Positions 1 through 14,274 of a DNA stretch of 39,887 nt are shown here, one piece after another; position 1 is the stretch's first letter; each line of letters opens with the position of its first letter. The position numbers and the translations under genes were made by a program. Origin of the DNA: Candidatus Didemnitutus sp. (GTDB taxonomy: Bacteria; Verrucomicrobiota; Verrucomicrobiia; Opitutales; Opitutaceae); assembly GCA_023701285.1 (NCBI GenBank), contig JAMPXH010000027.1, positions 1 through 39,887 on the forward strand. The letters are read 5' to 3'. The notes beneath the pieces were generated by a model that did no database searches, had not been told where the DNA came from, and worked only from the letters and a program-made list of their open reading frames with translations.

Positions 1-91
1 CCCTACAGTCCGCTGCGCACGGTGAATCGCGCGCCGCCCACGGGGCATCTTTCGTATGGCCCCCGCGTTCGCGGGTGCTACGTTCGCCGCC

Positions 92-1078
92 ATGGCCAAA
101 TCGAAGATCAGGTGCGGAGTCGCGGGCGTCGGATCGCTCGGCCAGCACCATGCCCGGATTTACGCCTCGTTGCCGAATGCCGAACTCGTCGGCATCTACG
201 AGGCCAGTGACGCCCGCGCGGCCGAGATCTGCGCGAAGCACAACTGCCGCCGCTTCGCCACGCTCGCCGCGCTCGGCGCGGCTTGCGAGGTCGTCAGCGT
301 CGTCGTGCCGACCGACAAGCATGCCGAGGTCGCCCTCCCGTTGCTGGCGGCGGGCTGCCACCTGCTGATCGAGAAGCCGCTCTGCGCGACCCTCGAGGAG
401 GCCGAGCAGGTGCTCGCCGCCGCGCAAAAAACCGGCCGCCTCGTGCAGGTCGGGCACATCGAGCATTTCAACCCGGTGATGAGCTACCTCGAGAAGCACA
501 CCGGCCGCCCCCAATACATCACCACCGAGCGCCTCGCGCCCTACACGACGCGCGGCACCGAGGTGGGAGTCGTGCTCGACCTGATGATCCATGACATCGG
601 CATCGTGCTCGCGCTCGTGAAATCCCCGATCCGCAAGATCGACAGCGTGGGCATCAGCGTGCTCTCCAAGACCGAGGACATCGCGAACGCGCGCATCGAG
701 TTCGAGAACGGCTGCGTGGCCAATCTCAGCGCCTCGCGCATGAGCCTGAAGAAGAACCGCGAGATCCGCGTCTTTCAGGACAACGCCTACCTCTCGCTCG
801 ATTTCATGAACCAGAAGGGGCACCTGGTGAAGAAGAGCGACATCGTCGCCTACGGGCTGAAGCTCAAGATCGGCCTCGCCAAGGCCGGGGACGCCTCCTC
901 GATCCCCGTGCACGAGATCCCGATCGAGAAGGGCGAACCGCTCGCGATCGAGCTGGCGCATTTTCTCGAGAGCGTCGGCGCGGCGCGCCAGCCCAAGGTC
1001 GGCGGCGAACTCGGCCGCTCCGCCCTCCAAGTGGCCATGGCCATCACGGAACAGATCCGCCAGGGGGCCAAGGGGTGA
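92..1078 (+). CDS. Gfo/Idh/MocA-family NAD(P)-dependent dehydrogenase, probably lipid A pathway (GnnA-like)
   Basis: A 328-residue protein with an N-terminal Rossmann motif (GVAGVGSLG, residues 9-17) and the family signature EKPL (residues 94-97), whose Lys is the usual catalytic residue, followed by the GHIEHFNP segment of the C-terminal domain. I chose the ATG at 92; an in-frame ATG at 56 would only add a 12-residue Ala-rich leader with no family match, preceded by a CCCGCG/CGCGGG hairpin. It ends 40 bp before lpxB in the same direction, so the two are probably co-transcribed. Family members next to lpx genes include UDP-GlcNAc 3-dehydrogenase (GnnA), which makes the 3-keto sugar for 3-amino lipid A. 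That role is an inference from position; the expected aminotransferase partner GnnB is not in the window. Confidence 0.85.
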   Translation: MAKSKIRCGVAGVGSLGQHHARIYASLPNAELVGIYEASDARAAEICAKHNCRRFATLAALGAACEVVSVVVPTDKHAEVALPLLAAGCHLLIEKPLCATLEEAEQVLAAAQKTGRLVQVGHIEHFNPVMSYLEKHTGRPQYITTERLAPYTTRGTEVGVVLDLMIHDIGIVLALVKSPIRKIDSVGISVLSKTEDIANARIEFENGCVANLSASRMSLKKNREIRVFQDNAYLSLDFMNQKGHLVKKSDIVAYGLKLKIGLAKAGDASSIPVHEIPIEKGEPLAIELAHFLESVGAARQPKVGGELGRSALQVAMAITEQIRQGAKG

Positions 1079-1118
1079 AGCCGGTCCGCATGCAGTCACT
1101 TCCGGTCCGGTCGCAGCC

Positions 1119-2285
1119 ATGAAAGTCGTTCCGGTTAACTCGCTGCCGGCGCCGTGCGACGGCGCCGTCGATCTCCTCTTCATCGCCGGGGAGCACTCGG
1201 GCGACGAACATGCGGCGCGCCTGATCGCGGAGCTGCGGCGCAAGCAGCCGGAGTTGCGCATCGCGGCGCTCGGCGGCCCCGGCATGGCCGCGGCCGGCGC
1301 GCAGCTGCTGCACGACCTCACGGCGACCTCCGTGGTCGGGTTCGTCGAGGTGCTGAAGCACTACGGTTTCTTCAAGTCGCTCTTCGCCGCCACGCTCGAC
1401 TGGATCGCGCAGCACCGGCCGCGCGCCGTGTGCTTCGTGGATTATCCGGGCTTCAACCTCCGGCTCGCCGCACAGCTGCGGGCGCGCGGGCTGAGCGTGA
1501 AGGGTGGGGGCGCGACGAAGCTGCTCTTCTACATCTCGCCGCAGATCTGGGCGTGGAAGGCCAAGCGGCGCTTCACCATGGCGCGCGACCTCGATGCGCT
1601 CGCGACGATCTTCCCGTTCGAACCCGCCTGCTACGCCGACACGACGCTGCCAGTGGAGTTCGTCGGGCATCCGTTCCTCGCCGACGACTATGAGGCCCCG
1701 GTGCGTTTCGATCCGGCGGGCCCGGTCCTGCTGTTGCCCGGCAGCCGCGTGCAGGCGGTGGGGCGGATCTTCCCGCTGCTGCTCGGCGGCTTCGCAACCT
1801 ACCGGCGCACGCGCCCCGAGGCGCGCGCGGTGGCACTTTACCCGAGCGAGGAGGTGGCGGCCGTCGCCCGGGCGGAGCTCGCGCGCTGGCCGGCGCTGGC
1901 CGGCGCGGTGGAGCTGCGCGCCAACGCCGGCGTGATGCCCGCGTCCGCCGTGCTCACGTCGAGCGGCACGATGTCGTTGCATTGCGCGTTGCAGGCGATC
2001 CCGGGAGCGATCGTCTACCGCACGAATCCGCTCACCTACCTGCTGGCCCGGTGGTGGGTGAAGATCGAGTTCATCGGCATCGCCAACCTGCTGCTCCGCG
2101 AGCCGATGTATCCCGAATTCATCCAGGGCGCGGCGACCGCCGCGGCGCTGGCCGCGCAACTGGAGGATTGTCGCACACCCGAGCGGAGCGAACTGACGCG
2201 CCGGCAGGCGGGGCGTTTGCGCGAGCTGCTGCATCAACCGCGCCGCGGCACGGCGGCGGACTGGGTCGCGCGTCAACTCGTTTAG
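1119..2285 (+). CDS. lpxB: lipid-A-disaccharide synthase
   Basis: A 388-residue GT19 glycosyltransferase that condenses UDP-2,3-diacylglucosamine with lipid X to form the beta-1,6 disaccharide of lipid A at the inner membrane. Visible LpxB landmarks are FIAGEHSGDEHAARL near the N-terminus, GGPGMAAAG, VVGFVEVLKHY, SPQIWAWKAKR, IFPFEP, VEFVGHPF, LLLPGSR and the C-terminal TSSGTMSLHCAL with YRTNPLTYLLARW and PEFIQ. The length is normal for the family (about 380-390). The start ATG lies 40 bp after the dehydrogenase gene. Its presence shows the host makes an LPS-type outer membrane. Confidence 0.96.
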   Translation: MKVVPVNSLPAPCDGAVDLLFIAGEHSGDEHAARLIAELRRKQPELRIAALGGPGMAAAGAQLLHDLTATSVVGFVEVLKHYGFFKSLFAATLDWIAQHRPRAVCFVDYPGFNLRLAAQLRARGLSVKGGGATKLLFYISPQIWAWKAKRRFTMARDLDALATIFPFEPACYADTTLPVEFVGHPFLADDYEAPVRFDPAGPVLLLPGSRVQAVGRIFPLLLGGFATYRRTRPEARAVALYPSEEVAAVARAELARWPALAGAVELRANAGVMPASAVLTSSGTMSLHCALQAIPGAIVYRTNPLTYLLARWWVKIEFIGIANLLLREPMYPEFIQGAATAAALAAQLEDCRTPERSELTRRQAGRLRELLHQPRRGTAADWVARQLV

Positions 2286-2334
2286 AGCAGGAAAAGGGTT
2301 GGCGGACCCGCCCGGCGCGCCAAACTCGGTGCCG

Positions 2335-6645
<4,311 letters not shown>

Positions 6646-6718
6646 GAATGCGTCCCAGCAGCGACTTGGCGTAAGGCGGAGGAGGAAATCAGCGCCCGAA
6701 GTCGAGCATGCGGCTTTC

Positions 6719-6744
6719 GTGGCGAGCGGGACGCTCGCCTCCAC
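6719..6744. terminator. hairpin between convergent genes, possible bidirectional terminator or REP-like repeat
   Basis: GGCGAGCG (6721-6728) and CGCTCGCC (6732-6739) form an 8-bp stem with a 3-nt loop, flanked by GT and CCAC that extend the symmetry. It lies in the 182-bp gap between the plus-strand kinase and the minus-strand hemA, where a shared terminator would be expected. There is no clear T-tract, and the GCGAGCG core resembles the palindromic repeats elsewhere in the window. Confidence 0.45.
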
Positions 6745-6827
6745 CCTTTGGGCTGGGTCCCGCGACTACCGTTTAAGTGAATCTGCTCTGCCTTGCCGGG
6801 CGGCGGCCCTGGGGTAAGTCGCCGTGG

Positions 6828-7886
6828 TCAAGCTTGCCGCGGTGCGGCGGAGTTGAGCGAGTGTGCGACGGCGGGCCAGAGCTGCGCGGTGCGTTCGGCG
6901 AGGATGGCGCGGCACTTGGCGACCTCGGCGCGGCGTTGCGCGAGGTTGGACTCCGCGATCTGCGCGAGGTCGTCGAGATTATAGAGATAGACGTTCGGGA
7001 TGTCCGTGCACTCCGGCTCGATGTCGCGCGGCAAGGCGAGGTCGATGAGGAAGAGCGGGCGGCCGGCGCGGCGCTTCATGGCGTGGGCGGCGAGCTCGCG
7101 CGTGATGACGGCGTCGGGGGAAGAGGTGGAGCTGGCGACGATGTCGGATTGCGCGAGGATCTCGGGCAACTCGGCCATGCTGGCGGCCCAGCCGCCGGCG
7201 GTGGCGGCGATCTCCTCGGCCTTGGACAGGGTGCGGTTGGCGACGGTGATGGACTTGGCGCCGCGGCTCTGGAAGGCCTGTGCGGTCTTCAGGCCGATCT
7301 CGCCGGCGCCGACGACGAGGACCTTCACCGGGTCGAGTTCGCCGAAGATCTTACCCGCGAGGTCGACGGCGACCGTGGCGATGGAGATCTGGCCGGCGCC
7401 GATGGCGGTGTGCGTGCGGATGTGCTTGGCGGCCTGGAAGGTCTTCTGGAAAACGCGATTGAGGACGGGGCCGGTCCACTTGCGGTCGAGCGCGCGGTCG
7501 TAGGCGTCCTTCACCTGACCGAGGATCTCGACCTCGCCGACGATCTGCGAGTCGAGGCCCGAGGCGACTTCGAAGAGGTGCGCGATGGCGTCGTGGTTTT
7601 CGCGCTGGACGACGACGCCCTCGAGTTCGGCGGGGGCGCAGCCGGTGACTTCACCGATGGTGCGGCGGACGGCGTCGACGGCAGTTGCTCCGTGGGCGAC
7701 GCTGTAGAGTTCGATGCGGTTGCAGGTGTTGAGCAGGGCGAACTCGCGCACGCCCGGCGTGGCGCGGAGGCGCTCGGCGAGGACGGCGGCGCGGTCGGCG
7801 TTGATGGCCAGGCGCTCGCGCACGGCCAGCGGGGCGGTGCGGTGGCTGGCGCCGAGGAGGAGGAGAACGGGGGCGGCGTGGTCCAT
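6828..7886 (-). CDS. hemA: glutamyl-tRNA reductase (short form)
   Basis: Reduces glutamyl-tRNA(Glu) to glutamate-1-semialdehyde, the first committed step of C5-pathway haem synthesis. The catalytic domain shows LGASHRTAPLAVRERL and the nucleophile Cys55 in LLNTCNRIELY, then SQIVGEVEILGQVKDAY. The NADPH domain has GAGEIG at 193-198 and SSTSSPDAVI. The protein is 352 residues against the usual 410-430. It stops about 60 residues after the NADPH domain, so most of the C-terminal helical dimerisation domain is missing. The stop is not at an obvious lesion, so this may be a lineage-specific short form. Its ATG lies 3 bp after the stop of the CcsA/HemX-like gene, so the two are one transcript. Confidence 0.93.
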   Translation of the reverse strand: MDHAAPVLLLLGASHRTAPLAVRERLAINADRAAVLAERLRATPGVREFALLNTCNRIELYSVAHGATAVDAVRRTIGEVTGCAPAELEGVVVQRENHDAIAHLFEVASGLDSQIVGEVEILGQVKDAYDRALDRKWTGPVLNRVFQKTFQAAKHIRTHTAIGAGQISIATVAVDLAGKIFGELDPVKVLVVGAGEIGLKTAQAFQSRGAKSITVANRTLSKAEEIAATAGGWAASMAELPEILAQSDIVASSTSSPDAVITRELAAHAMKRRAGRPLFLIDLALPRDIEPECTDIPNVYLYNLDDLAQIAESNLAQRRAEVAKCRAILAERTAQLWPAVAHSLNSAAPRQA

Positions 7887-7889
7887 CGT

Positions 7890-8741
7890 TCAGTTCTGCT
7901 CGGGGGTGAGGATCACGCGGTGTTCGCGCGTGTTGCGGTTGATCGGGCCCAGCGACATCATCGCGAGCATGAAGAGGATCACGCAGGCCCAGGAGAAGCG
8001 CGGGCCGAAGAGCTTGCCGCGCCAGCGCAGGACGAGGACCACGCCGTAGATGAGCCAGACGCTGATCGTGGTGAGCAGCTTGGGCCAGTAAACGCTGTTG
8101 AAATCGCGCACCCACCACGCGGCGCCGACGGTGAGCGAGATGGTCAGCAGGCCGACACCCGCGAGGAGCATGCGCTGGTTGATCTGGTTGAGCTGCACGA
8201 GCGAAGGCAGGAACCAGAACAGGCCGTCGAGGCGCTTCTGTTTCAGCGCCCAGTTCTGGAGCAGGTGCATCGCCGACGTGAGGGCCAGCAGGCCGAACAC
8301 GCCGTAGCTGAACACTGCGAGCGCGGCGTGGAACTCGATCCAGGCGTTGGGGAAGATGCGGGCGTTGCGGACCGCATCCCACTCCGGGATGCCGAGCGAG
8401 ATGAGCGCCAGCGAGGCGGCGTAGCCCGAGGTGAACAGGCCGAGCAGGCTCACGCGGAAGGCGGGCCCGACGATGAAATAGAGCACCATGGCGGACCAGG
8501 CCACGAACTGGACGATCTCGAACTGGTTGCCCAACGGGCAGCCTCCGGTGGCCATGCCGCGCACGTAGAGGCCGGCGGTCTGGGTCGACAGGCCGAAGGC
8601 GAGCAGGCCGATGAGCAGGGTGCGGCCGCCGGTGGAGTTCTGGCGGCGCAGCAGCAGTTGCACGCAACCGATCGCGAAGCCCCCGAGGTAGAGGGCTGCC
8701 GCCAGCCAGAGCAGGCCGCGGTCGGTGAGGAGGGAAGTCAT
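7890..8741 (-). CDS. CcsA/HemX-family membrane protein (cytochrome c assembly-type)
   Basis: A 283-residue polytopic membrane protein with about eight hydrophobic segments. The segment GAAWWVRDFNSVYWPK followed by VWLIYG corresponds to the Trp-rich haem-handling region of CcsA/CcmF/CcmC proteins, but the canonical WDPKE is replaced. HemX proteins, which sit directly upstream of hemA in many bacteria, belong to this family and affect GluTR levels; gene order and a 3-bp gap to hemA fit that. The reading frame stays open upstream to 9074, but that stretch is polar and runs across the divergent vanZ promoter, so I chose the ATG at 8741 (MTSLLTDRGLLWLAAALYLG). HemX rather than a true cytochrome c synthase component is a context-based inference. 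Confidence 0.85.
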   Translation of the reverse strand: MTSLLTDRGLLWLAAALYLGGFAIGCVQLLLRRQNSTGGRTLLIGLLAFGLSTQTAGLYVRGMATGGCPLGNQFEIVQFVAWSAMVLYFIVGPAFRVSLLGLFTSGYAASLALISLGIPEWDAVRNARIFPNAWIEFHAALAVFSYGVFGLLALTSAMHLLQNWALKQKRLDGLFWFLPSLVQLNQINQRMLLAGVGLLTISLTVGAAWWVRDFNSVYWPKLLTTISVWLIYGVVLVLRWRGKLFGPRFSWACVILFMLAMMSLGPINRNTREHRVILTPEQN

Positions 8742-8892
8742 GCCCGTCAGATTGAAGCCGGCTGGTTGCGCCCGCAAGCATCCGGGCGCGGTATTATTTG
8801 AGGAAAATCGCGCAGAAAATGCGCCGAATGATGGAGGAAAGCCGGCCGGTTTGCACTTGAGCCGCCGCCGGACTGCCGCGCTAGTGTGGCGC
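8742..8892. promoter_or_regulatory. divergent promoter region between hemX-like and vanZ-like genes
   Basis: A 151-bp gap between two genes transcribed away from each other. It contains a locally AT-rich stretch (GGTATTATTTGAGGAAAATC, about 8790-8810) that stands out from the GC-rich surroundings. No confident -35/-10 pair was identified. Confidence 0.4.
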
Positions 8893-11582
<2,690 letters not shown>

Positions 11583-11628
11583 ACGACGCGGGGCAGGTGA
11601 CAACCGCTCCGCTGGTCAGTCGGGACGA

Positions 11629-12228
11629 TCAGAAGCCGTGGCGCTGGAGCTGCATCTGCAGCTCGCGCTGGAAGTCCTGCACGTCGGCCTGGCTCGGTTT
11701 GTAGCCGGGCGTGCCGGTGTCGAGCATGAGGCGTCCGTATTGGTCGAGCGCCCATTTGCCGCTGACGCCGTCGCTGAAGGTGACGGTGCCGCTCACGACG
11801 GTGCCGGGGCGGGTGATGCGGTCGATCTCGACCGTGACGCCGCCGGTGGCTCCGGGTGCGTCGGCGGGCAGCGATTCCTCGGCGGCGAAATCCTCGGCGG
11901 GCAACTCGTCTTCGTCGTCGTTGCTCGCGCCGGAGCCGAGGCCGACCTTCTCCTTCAACTTGTCGAGCATGCCGCCCTTCTTCTCCGGTGCGGTCGCCGC
12001 CGGCAGGGCGGACGGACGGGCGGGCGGGGTCTTGCTGACGTCGGAGGTGTCGACCTTCGGGGCCGGGTCCTTGAGCTCGAGATTCAGGTCGTCGACGAGG
12101 AAGCGGACATCGCGGTAGGTCATCGAGAGCTTGAACTGCTCGGTGAGCTTCTTCTGGACGGCGGACAGATTGTCGCCGGCGGCGATCCAGGACGAGACGG
12201 CGGCTTTTTGTTCGGGCGTGAGGGTCAT
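11629..12228 (-). CDS. conserved hypothetical protein, three-part acidic-linker protein
   Basis: A 199-residue protein I cannot assign. It begins with a helical segment resembling a small HTH (MTLTPEQKAAVSSWIAAGDN to YRDVRFLVDDL, residues 1-48). A Pro/Ala- and Asp/Glu-rich linker follows (about 55-125). The C-terminus is a beta-rich domain (VTVEIDRITRPGTVVSGTVTF, then GVSGKWALDQYGR) ending in a helix (DVQDFQRELQMQLQRHGF). No signal peptide or TM is seen. It lies downstream of dnaA on the same strand, separated by a strong hairpin, so co-transcription is uncertain. Regulatory or DNA-associated roles are only a guess from the N-terminal helix pattern. Confidence 0.75.
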   Translation of the reverse strand: MTLTPEQKAAVSSWIAAGDNLSAVQKKLTEQFKLSMTYRDVRFLVDDLNLELKDPAPKVDTSDVSKTPPARPSALPAATAPEKKGGMLDKLKEKVGLGSGASNDDEDELPAEDFAAEESLPADAPGATGGVTVEIDRITRPGTVVSGTVTFSDGVSGKWALDQYGRLMLDTGTPGYKPSQADVQDFQRELQMQLQRHGF

Positions 12229-12332
12229 CGGTAAAGTCAGTGGGCTGAATCAGTAGTCATCCGCGGGCAAAGGACAAGAGCGGCGGCGCGGCGGATGGCG
12301 GGCGCACGATGCTGTGGCCGGGGCTGGAAACG

Positions 12333-12364
12333 CTGCAGGCCCGGCGGTGAAGCCGGGCCTGCAG
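12333..12364 (-). terminator. strong hairpin downstream of dnaA
   Basis: CTGCAGGCCCGGC (12333-12345) pairs perfectly with 12352-12364, a 13-bp stem with a 6-nt loop. It lies 38 bp past the dnaA stop, the right place for a terminator. Neither side has a U-tract, so it may be a palindromic repeat acting as an mRNA-stabilising end. Confidence 0.5.
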
Positions 12365-12402
12365 TTGGTGTGTGTGTCTGGCTGAAAAGGGAACCGTGCG
12401 GC

Positions 12403-13782
12403 TTATTTCGAGAGCTGCGCCCGGAGGAAGTCGACGCTGCCGCGCACGGAGTCGTCGGTCTCCATCATGTTTTCCACGGTCTTGATGGCGTGGATGACGG
12501 TGCCGTGATCGCGGCCGCCGAAGGCGTCGCCGACTTCCTGGAGGGAGTGGCGGGTGAGCTGGCGGCAGAGATACATGGCGATCTGGCGCGGGAACGCGAT
12601 GGCGTTGGGCCGGCGCTTGCTTGTCATGTCGGAGTGGCGGATCTGGTAATGATCGGCGACGCGCTTCTGGATCGCTTCGATGCTGAGGCGGTTTTGCGCC
12701 TCCTCCATGAGCACGTCCTTGAGGAGGTTCTCGGCGGTGGGGAGATCGAGCGGCTTGCCGGTGAGCGCGGTGAAGCTGGAGACCTTGATGAGCGCACCTT
12801 CGAGCCGGCGGATGTTCTTCGAGATGTGCTGGGCCATGAATTCCAGCACGGACATGGGGATGTCGACCTTGAGGCTGGAGGCCTTGGTGCGGAGGATGGC
12901 GACGCGGGTCTCGAGGTCGGGCGACTGGATGTCGGCGGCGAGGCCCCATTGGAAGCGCGAGACGAGGCGGGCCTCGAGCGCGGCGATCTCGGTGACGGGG
13001 CGGTCGCTGGAGAGGATGATCTGTTTGCCGGACTCGAAGAGGTCGTTGAAGGTGTGGAAGAACTCCTCCTGGATGCGCTCCTTGCCGGCGAGGAACTGGA
13101 TGTCGTCGATGAGGAGGACGTCGACGTTGCGGTAGCGCTGGCGGAACTTGGTCAGAGCGTTCTCCTGGATGGCGTGGATGTATTCGTTGGTGAACTTCTC
13201 CGTGGAGAGGTAGGCGACCTTGGCGTCGGGGTTGCGCTGGAGGATGCTGTGCCCGATGGCGTGCATCAGGTGCGTCTTGCCGAGGCCGGTGCTGCCGTGG
13301 ATGAAGAGAGGGTTGTAGGCCTGCGCGGGGGCTTGGGCGACGGCGAGGGAAGCGGCGTGCGCGAGCTGGTTGTTGGCGCCGACGACGAAGTTCTCGAAGG
13401 TGTTGCGGGGATTAAGCGCGCCGCCGGCGGCGGAGCGGTCGTCGTAGCGGATCGGGCGTGCCTTGGCGGCGACGCGGCTGCGGGGCGCGGGCTCGGCGCG
13501 CGCGATCGGGGCCGGGTGGCCGGCGGCATCGACCTTGCGCAGCGTGACGTGCACGAGATGGCCGGCCGTGAGACGGAGGCGCTGCGAGATGAGGTCGAGG
13601 TAGTTGTCGTGGATCCAGATCGCCGCGAAATCGTTCGGCACGCCGAGCACGACGGAGTCCTCGGTGGATTCGAGGCACTGCATCGGCTCGAACCACATCT
13701 GGAAGACATCGTCGGGAAAGAGACCCTTCAGGTCGCATTTCACGGTTTCCCAGAGGCTGGTTTGAGACGAGAGCGGAGACAT
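12403..13782 (-). CDS. dnaA: chromosomal replication initiator protein DnaA
   Basis: A 459-residue initiator that binds DnaA boxes and melts oriC. Domain I starts with LWETVKCDLKGLFPDDVFQMWFEP (first 33 residues). A short domain II linker covers about 85-125. Domain III is AAA+ with Walker A GSTGLGKT (163-170) and Walker B VLLIDDIQF (near 222-230). Domain IV ends with the DNA-binding signature FGGRDHGTVIHAIK. Length is normal for the family. The 492-bp upstream gap holds a DnaA-box match and an AT-rich stretch, consistent with oriC next to dnaA and possible autoregulation. Confidence 0.97.
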   Translation of the reverse strand: MSPLSSQTSLWETVKCDLKGLFPDDVFQMWFEPMQCLESTEDSVVLGVPNDFAAIWIHDNYLDLISQRLRLTAGHLVHVTLRKVDAAGHPAPIARAEPAPRSRVAAKARPIRYDDRSAAGGALNPRNTFENFVVGANNQLAHAASLAVAQAPAQAYNPLFIHGSTGLGKTHLMHAIGHSILQRNPDAKVAYLSTEKFTNEYIHAIQENALTKFRQRYRNVDVLLIDDIQFLAGKERIQEEFFHTFNDLFESGKQIILSSDRPVTEIAALEARLVSRFQWGLAADIQSPDLETRVAILRTKASSLKVDIPMSVLEFMAQHISKNIRRLEGALIKVSSFTALTGKPLDLPTAENLLKDVLMEEAQNRLSIEAIQKRVADHYQIRHSDMTSKRRPNAIAFPRQIAMYLCRQLTRHSLQEVGDAFGGRDHGTVIHAIKTVENMMETDDSVRGSVDFLRAQLSK

Positions 13783-14274
13783 GGCTTGGTGGTGGGGCGG
13801 CGGGGCTTATTCACATCTCCCGTCCGATTCAATCGCGGCACTCACGCGGCGCACTTGGTCCCACCGGTCTCGAAAAGTAAAAAGGGGTCTCCGGCCGGAT
13901 GTCCGCGGGGCTCAGGGAGTCACCCGTGGAAAATCATCATGGCCAGCGTCTAGTGAGGGTCCTGATCGAGGAGCGGAGCTGGGTTGCGCTGCGGTAGCGG
14001 CAAAGAACAAATGAGAGAGGATTAGTTAAAGAAGAAAGGGACGATAACGTGAATCAAAAAATGGCTTTCAACGCTATGTTTCCGACAACTTGTTCACAGG
14101 CCGGCGCGGATAAGTTTCCGCATTTTTTTGTTGCTGCAAAAAGGGCGGGTGCGGGGAGCGCGGTTTCGCTCTGAAAACACGCGGCGCGCACAGATGGCGC
14201 GCCGGTCGCGGAAGCGTGATGACGCGAAATCATGCGCAGCGGCCTAGGGTATTTTTTTTCGCGGCGGCGGACGC
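13783..14274. other. oriC: gene-free region upstream of dnaA, candidate oriC
   Basis: This 492-bp interval has no credible gene. It contains TTATTCACA (13807-13815), a match to the DnaA-box consensus TTATNCACA. It also has TTGTTCACA (14090-14098, one mismatch) and CGCGGATAA (14105-14113, reverse of TTATCCGCG, two mismatches). An unusually AT-rich purine stretch spans about 13990-14090 and could be an unwinding element; a T-run follows near 14123. The number of good boxes is low, so this is only a candidate. Confidence 0.35.
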
